The translations under genes were made by a program, and so were the position numbers. From the NCBI RefSeq assembly GCF_008757455.1, contig NZ_VCMV01000010.1, positions 1 to 64,000 on the forward strand: a DNA stretch of 64,000 bases, read 5' to 3'. The notes beneath the pieces were generated by a model, which was given only the letters and a program-made list of their open reading frames with translations, was not told the DNA's origin and did no database searches. Positions 16,288-24,010 of this stretch are shown piece by piece. Source of the stretch: Microvirga brassicacearum. GTDB lineage: Bacteria; Pseudomonadota; Alphaproteobacteria; Rhizobiales; Beijerinckiaceae. Every line of letters begins with the position of its first letter. The first letter of the stretch is position 1.

Positions 16288-16965
16288 ATGAAGGAAGGTC
16301 CGGTCATCGCATCCGTGGCGGCGCTGCTGGGAGATCCGGCCCGCGCCAATATTCTCACCGCTCTCATCGACGGACGGGCGCTGACCGTCAGCGAACTGGC
16401 GCGCGCCGCCGGGGTGACCATCCAGACCGCGAGCGGACATCTGGCGAAGCTTTCGGACGCCAACCTGCTGATCGGCGAGAAGCAGGGGCGCCACCGCTAT
16501 TTCCGCCTCTCGGGGCCGGATGTGGCGCAGGTGCTCGAGGCACTGATGGGGCTGGCGCAACGGACCGGCGCCGTCCGGGTGAGAACGGGTCCTCGCGACG
16601 AGGCTCTGCGCACCGCCCGGATTTGCTACGACCATCTCGCGGGTGAACGCGGCGTCGCCATGCTCCTGAGCCTCAAGCGCCGAGAGCTGATTGCCGGCGA
16701 GGACGATCTGGCCCTGACGCCCTCGGGGCGGCAATTCTTCGTCGATTTCGGCATCGACGTGGCGGCGCTGGAGAAAGGCCGCCGGCCCGTCTGCCGCGCC
16801 TGTCTCGATTGGAGCGAGCGCCGCAGCCACCTCGGAGGCGCCCTCGGCGCCGCCATCCTGACCGAGGTGATCGGCCGCGACTGGGCCGTGCGCGACGGCC
16901 GCTCTCTGGCTTTCACGCCGACGGGCCTTAAGCAATTCGTCGAACACGTGGCGCCCGAAGCCTAG
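16288..16965 (+). CDS. ArsR/SmtB-type winged-helix transcriptional regulator
   Basis: A 225-residue regulator, about twice the usual ArsR length. Residues 1-85 are the winged helix (LLGDPARANILTALIDG, then a recognition helix in TIQTASGHLAKLSDANL, then a wing GRHRYFRLS). The remaining 140 residues hold two cysteines in RPVCRACLDW near residue 170 that could bind metal or sense redox, and are otherwise of unknown role. Divergent from the NIPSNAP/ABM operon, which is its probable target. Confidence 0.88.
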   Translation: MKEGPVIASVAALLGDPARANILTALIDGRALTVSELARAAGVTIQTASGHLAKLSDANLLIGEKQGRHRYFRLSGPDVAQVLEALMGLAQRTGAVRVRTGPRDEALRTARICYDHLAGERGVAMLLSLKRRELIAGEDDLALTPSGRQFFVDFGIDVAALEKGRRPVCRACLDWSERRSHLGGALGAAILTEVIGRDWAVRDGRSLAFTPTGLKQFVEHVAPEA

Positions 16966-17016
16966 TTCCTGGCCGGCCGGCGGACCTCCAACCCCTTGAT
17001 CCGATGGCGTTTCCGG

Positions 17017-17036
17017 GCCTGCCTCCTGAGGCAGGC
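17017..17036. terminator. Hairpin downstream of the ArsR-type gene
   Basis: gcctgcct, a cctg loop, then aggcaggc form an 8-base perfect stem 50 bases past the stop. No T-run follows, so it may be a rho-independent terminator without tail or just an mRNA-stabilising hairpin. Confidence 0.35.
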
Positions 17037-17172
17037 GAGACGGCCGAAATCCTAGGAAAATAAGGTAAACTTGCTTTTACGGCCGGGAACTTACATTTTA
17101 CAGTCAGGGTTGAGGATAAGCTCGAATCGCGTTGGCGAGGAAAAAGAGCACCCGGCCCGTGGGGTATTGTAG

Positions 17173-18432
17173 ATGAATCTTTCTTATTATTGGTACGAGA
17201 CCGCCCATTGGTTGCTGGGCCCCGCCCGCGCAGCCTCCGACGCCGCCAGGTCCATGCTGGACATTCCGGGCAACCCTTTAAGCGACACACCCTATGGCCG
17301 GACCGTGTCGGCCGCCTGCGAATTGTTCGAGCGCACCACCCGCCGCTACGGCAAACCCGCCTTCGACCTCCCGACCACGACGATCGCCGGCAAACCGGTC
17401 CGGGTGACCGAACGCATCGTCTGGGAGCACCCCTTCTGCGACGTGATCGCGTTTGAACGCGATCACAAGAGCGCCGCGAGCCAGCCCCGGCTTCTCATCG
17501 TCGCGCCGATGTCGGGCCATTACGCCACCCTGCTGCGCGGCACCGTCGAAACCTTCCTGCCGACCCATCAGGTGATGATCACCGATTGGGCCGATGCCCG
17601 CATGGTTCCCCTCTCGGAGGGGCGGTTCGACCTCGACGTTTACATCGATTACCTGATCGACATGTTCCGCACCTTCGGGCCAGACCTGCACGTCATGGCG
17701 GTCTGCCAGCCGGCGGTGCCGGTGATCGCCGCCATCGCCCGCATGGAAGCCGAGAACGACCCGAAGACGCCCCGCTCCATGATCCTCATGGGCGGGCCGA
17801 TCGACACCCGACGGTCGCCGACCGCCGTCAACCTGCTGGCCGAGGAGCGCGGCATCGCGTGGTTCGAGCGCCATTGCATCATGCAGGTGCCGCCGGCCCA
17901 TCCGGGCTTCTGGCGCAGCGTCTATCCGGGCTTCCTGCAGCTCTCCGGCTTCATGGCGATGAATCTCGACCGGCACGTGACCGCCCATTGGGACATGTTC
18001 AACCATCTGGTCGAAGGCGACGGGGATTCCGCCGAGAAGCACCGGGATTTCTACGACGAGTATCTGGCCGTCATGGACCTCACCGCCGAGTTCTATCTCC
18101 AGACGGTCGACAAGGTCTTCGTGCGGCACGAATTGCCGAAGGGCGAGATGATGCACCGGGACAAGCCGGTCGACCTGGTGTCGATCCGCCGCTGCGCCAT
18201 CATGGCAATCGAAGGCGAGCGCGACGACATCTCGGGCATCGGCCAGACGCTCGCGGCGCTGGAGCTGACCCCGAACCTCTCGTCGGACAAGAAGCTCTAC
18301 CACCTTCAGAAGGGTGTCGGCCATTATGGCGTCTTCAACGGCTCGCGCTTCCGGTCTGAAATCGCTCCTCGAATCGCTGAATTTGTTCGGCAGCATGCCG
18401 ATTCAGAGACGCCCGGACAGGTCGCCGCCTAG
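17173..18432 (+). CDS. phaZ: Intracellular poly(3-hydroxybutyrate) depolymerase
   Basis: A 419-residue alpha/beta hydrolase that mobilises stored PHB granules. It starts with the family N-terminus MNLSYYWYETAHW and has the nucleophile segment AVCQPAVP, with Cys178 in place of the usual Ser, as in Ralstonia PhaZ1; a late acidic residue (EGERDDISG) and His in GVGHYGVF complete the triad. No signal peptide, as expected for granule-bound enzymes. Its upstream region (16966-17172) contains AT-rich DNA with GTAAA/TTTAC half-sites, perhaps the promoter, but nothing firm. Confidence 0.94.
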   Translation: MNLSYYWYETAHWLLGPARAASDAARSMLDIPGNPLSDTPYGRTVSAACELFERTTRRYGKPAFDLPTTTIAGKPVRVTERIVWEHPFCDVIAFERDHKSAASQPRLLIVAPMSGHYATLLRGTVETFLPTHQVMITDWADARMVPLSEGRFDLDVYIDYLIDMFRTFGPDLHVMAVCQPAVPVIAAIARMEAENDPKTPRSMILMGGPIDTRRSPTAVNLLAEERGIAWFERHCIMQVPPAHPGFWRSVYPGFLQLSGFMAMNLDRHVTAHWDMFNHLVEGDGDSAEKHRDFYDEYLAVMDLTAEFYLQTVDKVFVRHELPKGEMMHRDKPVDLVSIRRCAIMAIEGERDDISGIGQTLAALELTPNLSSDKKLYHLQKGVGHYGVFNGSRFRSEIAPRIAEFVRQHADSETPGQVAA

Positions 18433-18523
18433 CCGTCAAGCCCCGGCGAACGTCCCCGATCGGTTCCTGCCAGCGGCAAACGGCTGCGCTGACACGGACG
18501 CAGCGGCAGGGCAGATTGCGGAC

Positions 18524-19267
18524 ATGAAGTTCGCCCTGTTCCGCCGGGTCCCCGAGGATCCCCCGCACCTGAAAGTCAGTCACGAGGGCCGCACCCTGAA
18601 GGTGGCCCTCAAGCGCCGCCCCACGGCGAAGCGCATCACCTTGCGCGTCTCGAACGCCTCCGGCGAGGTCGTGCTGACCATTCCCGAGCGTACCAGCATC
18701 GAGATCGCCCAGCGTTTCGCCGACGGCCACGGTGCCTGGATCGCGGCGCGGCTCGCCAAGGTGCCGATGCGGGTGAAGTTCGAGCCCGGCGCCCTCGTTC
18801 CCCTGCGCGGCGTGCCGCATAAGATCGTCCATTGGTCCAGCATCCGGGGCGTCACCCGCGCCACCACGGGTAGCGACGGCGCGCCTATCCTCGCCGTGTC
18901 CGGCGACGTCCTCCACGTGGCGCGCCGGGTGCAGGATTTTCTCGAGGCCGAGGCCAAGCGGGATTTTGCCGCCAGCGTGAAGCACCACACGGCCGCGCTC
19001 GGCATCCCGGCCAAACGCATCACGGTGCGCGACACCAAGAGCCGCTGGGGTTCCTGCTCGGCCAATGGGGCGCTCAATTTCTCGTGGCGGCTGATCATGG
19101 CGCCGGCCTTCGTGCTCGATTATCTGGCGGCGCACGAAGTCGCCCATTTGCGCGAGCTGAACCATTCGCACCGGTTCTGGAAGCTGACGCATCAGCTCTG
19201 CCCGCGCACCGAAGACGCGGAGAAATGGCTGAAGACCTACGGCTCGGCGCTGCACCGGTTCGGGTGA
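18524..19267 (+). CDS. YgjP-like (M48/DUF45) metallopeptidase
   Basis: A 247-residue protein ending in the SprT-like zinc peptidase core: DTKSRWGSCSANGALNFSWRL, then H-E-V-A-H with downstream N-H-S-H-R-F-W supplying the third ligand. The N-terminal half is the beta-rich YgjP region. Cytoplasmic, substrate unknown. The start at ATG 18524 was chosen because the frame upstream overlaps the 3' end of phaZ and loses family likeness; 92 bases separate it from phaZ. Confidence 0.87.
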   Translation: MKFALFRRVPEDPPHLKVSHEGRTLKVALKRRPTAKRITLRVSNASGEVVLTIPERTSIEIAQRFADGHGAWIAARLAKVPMRVKFEPGALVPLRGVPHKIVHWSSIRGVTRATTGSDGAPILAVSGDVLHVARRVQDFLEAEAKRDFAASVKHHTAALGIPAKRITVRDTKSRWGSCSANGALNFSWRLIMAPAFVLDYLAAHEVAHLRELNHSHRFWKLTHQLCPRTEDAEKWLKTYGSALHRFG

Positions 19268-19296
19268 GGACCGCTGGCATCGGATCGAATGAGCTG

Positions 19297-19322
19297 ACGC
19301 CCGCGTGACAGGCGGGTGTTTT
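19297..19322 (+). terminator. Intrinsic terminator after the metallopeptidase gene
   Basis: acgcccgc and gcgggtgt pair over 8 bases (one G-T) around gtgacag and run into tttt. It sits 30 bases past the stop and 40 bases before the next gene. Confidence 0.65.
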
Positions 19323-19361
19323 CGTCCTAGATGCGAAGCCCCGCTCCAGGTCATCTCGCCC

Positions 19362-20555
19362 ATGCTCAAGCCGAATACGTTCGCCCTGACCGTCGTCCTG
19401 GCGCTGCTGACCGCCCTCGGGCCTCTTTCCACCGACATGTACCTGCCGGTGCTGCCGGCGATCGCCCACAACCTTGCGGCCACGGCCGGGCAGGCGCAGC
19501 TCACCTTGTCGGTGTTCCTGTTCGGCTTCGCGGTCGGGCAGTTCTTCTATGGGCCGATCTCGGACCGGGTCGGCCGTAAGCCGGTGCTTTTGTGCGGGCT
19601 CGTGCTGTTCACGCTCGCAAGCCTTGCCTGTGCGGTCGCACCCAACGTCGAGATGCTGATCGGCGCGCGGTTCGTCCAGGCGCTCGGCGCCTCCGGGCCG
19701 ATCGTGCTGGCGCGCGCCGTGGTGCGCGATCTCTATGAGGGCTCGCGCGCCGGCCGGGAATTGTCCCGCATGGCTTCCATCATGGGTGTGGTGCCGGCCA
19801 TCGCGCCGATCTTCGGCGGCCTGATCGCGCCTTGGGGCGGCTGGCGCATGACCTTCATGGTCGCCATGGCGTTCGGCGCCATGCTCACCATCGTGGTGGC
19901 GTTCCGCCTCGCCGAAAGCCTGCCGCGAAAGGCCGCGCAGGCGGTCTCGTTCGGGTCGATCCTGCGGGCCTTCGGCAACCTGTCGCGGCATCGCGGCTAT
20001 CGCGTCTACGTGATGCTGTCGATGCTCACCTATGGCGGCTTGTTCGCCTTCATCTCTGGCTCGTCCTTCGTGCTGCAGAACATCTACGGCCTCGGCCAGC
20101 TCGCCTTCGCGTTTTCCTTCGCGCTCGTGGTGGTGGGCTACATCGCCGGCACATTCCTGGCGCAGCACCTGGTGGGCCCGCGCGGGCTCGACGGCACCAT
20201 TCTCATCGGCGTCGCCTGCCTGGCGCTCGGCGGCGGCGCGATGGCCGTCCTGGTGGCGGCGGGCGTGCCGTCGTTCCTGGCGATTGTCGGCCCGATGGTG
20301 CTCTATTGCGCAGGCGTCGGGCTGACCATGCCGCAGGCCATGGCGTCGGCGTTGATGCCGTTTCCCGATCGCGCCGGCACCGCCTCGTCGCTGCTCGGCA
20401 TCTGCCAGATGAGCTTCGCGGCGATCCTCGGCATCGTGCTCGGCCAGAACCTCGACGGCTCGGCGCTGCCCTTGGCCCTCACCATCGCCGCAACCGGTCT
20501 GGCGGCGCTGGTCCTGTTCTCATCGACGCGGCACGCCCGGGCCTGTCGTTCCTGA
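19362..20555 (+). CDS. Bcr/CflA-family MFS multidrug efflux transporter
   Basis: A 397-residue, 12-helix major facilitator. Family marks include PLSTDMYLPVLPAI in helix 1, the motif A loop GPISDRVGRKPV between helices 2 and 3, and GASGPIVLARAVVRDLY in helix 4 to 5, typical of Bcr/CflA drug:proton antiporters. The start at ATG 19362 (MLKPN) avoids a Cys/Pro-rich upstream extension lying over the preceding terminator. Substrates (bicyclomycin, chloramphenicol-type) are inferred from family only. It stands alone, convergent with the RTX gene. Confidence 0.9.
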   Translation: MLKPNTFALTVVLALLTALGPLSTDMYLPVLPAIAHNLAATAGQAQLTLSVFLFGFAVGQFFYGPISDRVGRKPVLLCGLVLFTLASLACAVAPNVEMLIGARFVQALGASGPIVLARAVVRDLYEGSRAGRELSRMASIMGVVPAIAPIFGGLIAPWGGWRMTFMVAMAFGAMLTIVVAFRLAESLPRKAAQAVSFGSILRAFGNLSRHRGYRVYVMLSMLTYGGLFAFISGSSFVLQNIYGLGQLAFAFSFALVVVGYIAGTFLAQHLVGPRGLDGTILIGVACLALGGGAMAVLVAAGVPSFLAIVGPMVLYCAGVGLTMPQAMASALMPFPDRAGTASSLLGICQMSFAAILGIVLGQNLDGSALPLALTIAATGLAALVLFSSTRHARACRS

Positions 20556-20619
20556 GAGAGGAGCCGGCCGGATACCGGCTGACCGAGGGCGACGCCATCG
20601 GATGGGAAAATTTGGCAAG

Positions 20620-20723
20620 CCTCATGCTGAGGAAGGCCGAAGGCCTGTCTCGAAGCACGAGGCTTCTCCGGAGACCACTGGACGATCCTTCGAGACGCCG
20701 CTTCGCGGCTCCTCAGGATGAGG
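20620..20723 (-). repeat. ~104-base interspersed palindromic repeat, copy 1
   Basis: A unit bounded by cctcatgctgagg and cctcaggatgagg, with inner arms gtctcgaagcacgagg and cgatccttcgagac and a central agaccactgga. Its reverse complement matches the unit at 31407-31508 almost base for base. A partial unit (cctcatgctgaggaagcgcgg) follows at 20764-20784. Repeats of this type are common between genes in Rhizobiales. This and flanking DNA fill the gap 20556-20845. Confidence 0.85.
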
Positions 20724-20800
20724 TGGTGCAGAAGCCGTTGGCCCAAAGCGGCAATCCCCACAGCCTCATGCTGAGGAAGCGCGGCACGCCGCAACAGAAC

Positions 20801-20820
20801 GGGCGGCCGTGAGGCCGCCC
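20801..20820. terminator. Probable bidirectional terminator between MFS and RTX genes
   Basis: gggcggcc, gtga loop, ggccgccc: a perfect 8-base stem between two convergent genes. The plus-strand tail ggtgtttgatt is only moderately T-rich. Confidence 0.5.
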
Positions 20821-20845
20821 GGTGTTTGATTGTCCGGCGTGCCGA

Positions 20846-23800
20846 TCAGACCATGAAGAAGCTGGAGGCCGTCAGCATCGGCGTCGTGGCGCCATTGATC
20901 GTGGCGATCAGCACGGATTGGGAATTCAGCCCCGCGCCGTCCGCATCGTAGAGGATCCGGCCGGTGGTCCCGTCATAGATGATGCGATCATCCGCATCCC
21001 GCGCGGCGGTGCCGTTGACGAAGGCGCTTGCATTCATCATGCCGGTCCCGCCACAGCCCACGAAGATCGCCTTGGCGAGCCAGATCTGATCGCCCTCGAC
21101 CCGGCTGAAATCGGCGATGGCGTCCGCGTTGGTGCTCACCGCAGCGGCGTCGAACACGAAAGCGTCCTTGCCGGTGCCGCCGATCAACTGGTCGAGGCCG
21201 CCGCCGCCGCTCAGGATGTCGTTGCCGGCGGCGCCGTTGAGGATGTCGCGACCGGTGCCGCTCTTGATGATGTCGTGGCCCGCAGTGCCCACGACGTTCT
21301 CCTGGCGGACATCCATCACGGCGATCCGCAAATCGGTCCGAACCGATTCGCCGCCGTCGCTTGCCGCCACCGAAATGAAGATCTGGGTGAGCTGCTCGTA
21401 GTCGAGGGTCACGCCATCCTTGACGCGGAGCTCGTTGCCGACGAGTTCGACCCGACCATGCGCATCGTCGAGCAGCGCGTAGGTGAGGGCGTCCCCATTG
21501 GGATCGGTCGCCGACAGCACGCCGATGAGGGTGCCCGCGGCCGCATGCTCGTTGACCTTGGCGTTTGAAATGAGGGTGACCGACGGCGCCTTGTTCTGGT
21601 CTCCCACCGTGATCGTCACGTCGCCCGTGGTGACGCCGCCATTGCCGTCCGAGGCTGCGACCGCATACGAGAAGCTCGTCTGCTGCGCGACCTGGATCAG
21701 GCCCTGGTCGTTCACGATGATTTCGCCGTTCACGATCTTGAACCGGCCATCCGCACTGACAAGACCGCCGGAATCCTCCAGCGCGTCCACGAACGCGAAG
21801 GTGACCGCGTCCTCGTCCGGATCGGCGGCGGACAGCGTGCCGACGACGGTGCCGTCCTGCGCCGAATCGGTGATCGCGCCACTGCTCAGCACCGGAGCCG
21901 CCGGCCCGAGATTCCCGACGTGAACGGAATCGACCGCGATACTGCTGCTCGCCACGGAGAGGCCGCCCGCATCCACCACCGCGATGGTAAAGGTGGTCGT
22001 CTCGATGCTGCCATTCGGTGCGCCGGCCCGGTCTTCCGGGTTGAACTGGAGCGCGCGGACCGCCGCAAGCACATCTGCGGCCGCACCCGTGATGGTGAAG
22101 ATCCCAGTTGCGGGATCGTAGCTGCCGCCCGCGACCGGCACCAGGACCCCCTTGGCGGCGGCGTCGAGCGCAATGGTGACGGTGAGAACGTCGCTGGCGT
22201 TCGTATCGTCGATGGTGACGTCGGCGAAGGGCGCCACCAGATTGACGTTCGCCGAATCGTTCACCGTGAACGTCGTCGCCGCAGCGATGATCGTCGGGGC
22301 GCGATTGGTGGTGATGGAATCGACCGAGATATTGCTGTTCGATGTGCCGGAGACGCCATTGCTGTCGACGACCGCGATGGTGAAATGCGTCCTCGACGCG
22401 TGACCGACCGGATAATCCGGGTGGTCCGTCGGATCGAATTGCAGGGCCTGCACCGCCGCCTGAACGCTGGTGGCATCGCCGGTGATCGTATAGGTGCCGG
22501 CCCAGAAATCGTAGGCACCCGCGCCGAGATGGGTGAACGCGCCGTCGCCGGGATCGCCCATGGTGATGGTAACGGTGACGGTTGGGCTATCGTCGGTGAT
22601 GGTCACGCCGGCGAAGGGCGTTGCGACTTCCACGTCCGGGATCGCAATCGTGATGGGCGCAGCGGCGCCGCCGATCTCCGGCGCCGCGTTGCCGCCGATC
22701 ACGCTGCCGTCCCCGACCAGAATGACATTCTCGATATTGGCGAGTTTCGCGCCATCGAAATTCGCCACCGACACATAGACCGTGTCGTTGCCGTCCGCGG
22801 TGCCGTTGAGCTCGGTCGCGATGTCATCGAGCGAATCGACGTAATACACGTCGTTGCCGAGGCCGCCGATCAAGATGTCGTTGCCGGTGCCGCCATCGAG
22901 TGTATCGTCGCCGCCACCGTTATCGGTCAGGATGTCGCTGCCGCTGCCGCCGAGCAGACTGTCGGCGCCGTATCCGCCGTCGAGGGTATCGTCACCGTCG
23001 CCGCCATCGATGGTGTCGCTGCCAATGCCGCCGGCCGAGATCTTGTCGTTGCCGCCGAGACCGCGGATAACCTCCGCATTGGTGTTGCCGCTGATAATGT
23101 CGCCGAAATTCGTTCCGATGAAGGTTCCGATTTTCGAGACCTTGTCGGCCGCGCCGCCGCCCTTGCCGATGTTGCCCGTGCTCAAATCAGCCCGGAGACC
23201 TTCGCTGAAGGCGGTTTCGTTCTCGTAGCTGAGCGTGGTGCTCCAGTTGCCCGTGATGGTGTCGTTGCCCCGGCTGCTCATGATCGTATCGGAGCCGAGC
23301 GTCGCCACGATGATATCCCGGCCGTTGCCGCCGACGATGTAATCGTTGCCGGCGCCGCCATCGACCGTGTAGGAGCCGGCGCCGCCGAGGAAGATGTCGT
23401 CGCCGGCGCCGGCTTCGATGTAGGCGGGGAGGAAGTTATTTCCGCCGGTGAAAACGTCGGCCTTGGCCGTGCCGATGATCTTTTCGATCTGCACGTAGGT
23501 ATCGACATTGCCCCAGGTGTCCGTGCCGGTGCCCGCCTGGTAGGTGACGCCCTCATAGGTCCAGGCCTGCGTGCCGAGATTGACCCTGACCCCCGCACTG
23601 CCGGTTTCCGTGGCGTACGAGACCGTGTCGGTTCCATTGCCGCCGTTCAGCGTGTCGCTGCCATTCCCGCCAATGAGGAGGTCGTTTCCGTCGAGACCGT
23701 TGATCTGGTCGTCGCCCGCGCTGCCTTGCAGCGTGTTGTTGCCCGCATCGCCGGAGACCACCGCAAGCGCGCTGAACTCGCCCGCGAGGGTGATGCTGGA

Positions 23801-23863
23801 ATCGATGGGTGAAGCCATCTGGGTGTTCGAGCCGGACGATACGCTCTTGCTATCGGTTGCCAT
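20846..23863 (-). CDS. Large RTX protein with cadherin/VCBS-like repeats, probable type I secreted adhesin
   Basis: 1005 residues without an N-terminal signal peptide. Residues about 40-390 hold RTX calcium-binding nonapeptides (GGxGxDxLx, e.g. GLDGNDLLIGGNGSD); the middle is a series of Ig/cadherin- or VCBS-like beta domains (APxI...FTV, DPDEDAVTFAFVD, LSATDPNGDALTYAL); residues about 855-905 are a second RTX block. The last 90 residues (DAIADFS to SSFFMV) match the end of the serralysin at 43058 and presumably carry the type I secretion signal. No type I exporter genes lie in the window. Expression may be governed by the 28-base palindrome at 23920-23947. Confidence 0.9.
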   Translation of the reverse strand: MATDSKSVSSGSNTQMASPIDSSITLAGEFSALAVVSGDAGNNTLQGSAGDDQINGLDGNDLLIGGNGSDTLNGGNGTDTVSYATETGSAGVRVNLGTQAWTYEGVTYQAGTGTDTWGNVDTYVQIEKIIGTAKADVFTGGNNFLPAYIEAGAGDDIFLGGAGSYTVDGGAGNDYIVGGNGRDIIVATLGSDTIMSSRGNDTITGNWSTTLSYENETAFSEGLRADLSTGNIGKGGGAADKVSKIGTFIGTNFGDIISGNTNAEVIRGLGGNDKISAGGIGSDTIDGGDGDDTLDGGYGADSLLGGSGSDILTDNGGGDDTLDGGTGNDILIGGLGNDVYYVDSLDDIATELNGTADGNDTVYVSVANFDGAKLANIENVILVGDGSVIGGNAAPEIGGAAAPITIAIPDVEVATPFAGVTITDDSPTVTVTITMGDPGDGAFTHLGAGAYDFWAGTYTITGDATSVQAAVQALQFDPTDHPDYPVGHASRTHFTIAVVDSNGVSGTSNSNISVDSITTNRAPTIIAAATTFTVNDSANVNLVAPFADVTIDDTNASDVLTVTIALDAAAKGVLVPVAGGSYDPATGIFTITGAAADVLAAVRALQFNPEDRAGAPNGSIETTTFTIAVVDAGGLSVASSSIAVDSVHVGNLGPAAPVLSSGAITDSAQDGTVVGTLSAADPDEDAVTFAFVDALEDSGGLVSADGRFKIVNGEIIVNDQGLIQVAQQTSFSYAVAASDGNGGVTTGDVTITVGDQNKAPSVTLISNAKVNEHAAAGTLIGVLSATDPNGDALTYALLDDAHGRVELVGNELRVKDGVTLDYEQLTQIFISVAASDGGESVRTDLRIAVMDVRQENVVGTAGHDIIKSGTGRDILNGAAGNDILSGGGGLDQLIGGTGKDAFVFDAAAVSTNADAIADFSRVEGDQIWLAKAIFVGCGGTGMMNASAFVNGTAARDADDRIIYDGTTGRILYDADGAGLNSQSVLIATINGATTPMLTASSFFMV

Positions 23864-23919
23864 GAGAAGACCCCTTGGTGTGCAGAGCCCGTCATTCAGG
23901 TCGGCGCGCGGGCGCTATG

Positions 23920-23947
23920 GTTTAGATATGATAGATCATAACTAAAC
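23920..23947. promoter_or_regulatory. 28-base near-perfect palindrome upstream of the RTX gene, candidate operator
   Basis: Arms GTTTAGATATGAT and ATCATAACTAAAC (one mismatch) flank the dinucleotide AG. The site is strongly AT-rich in GC-rich surroundings and ends 57 bases before the ATG at 23863, where an operator or activator site is expected. The outer TTTAG/CTAAA recalls iron-control elements of rhizobia, but the full sequence does not match the ICE motif I know. Confidence 0.55.
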
Positions 23948-24010
23948 TTTCGAACCTGAGAGCTCTTCGTCCAAGGAGGTGTGGCGGCATTCTATTTGCT
24001 ACTTCAGGTT

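Noticed and set aside
20846-23700. Periodic direct repeats that might suggest a CRISPR or satellite array
   Set aside because: The period follows codons for GGxGxDxLx and diverged beta-domain repeats; no constant repeat with variable spacers.
21920-23812. 630-codon plus-strand frame opposite the RTX gene
   Set aside because: Antisense to the repeat-rich RTX coding sequence; its periodic pattern mirrors the nonapeptide repeats.
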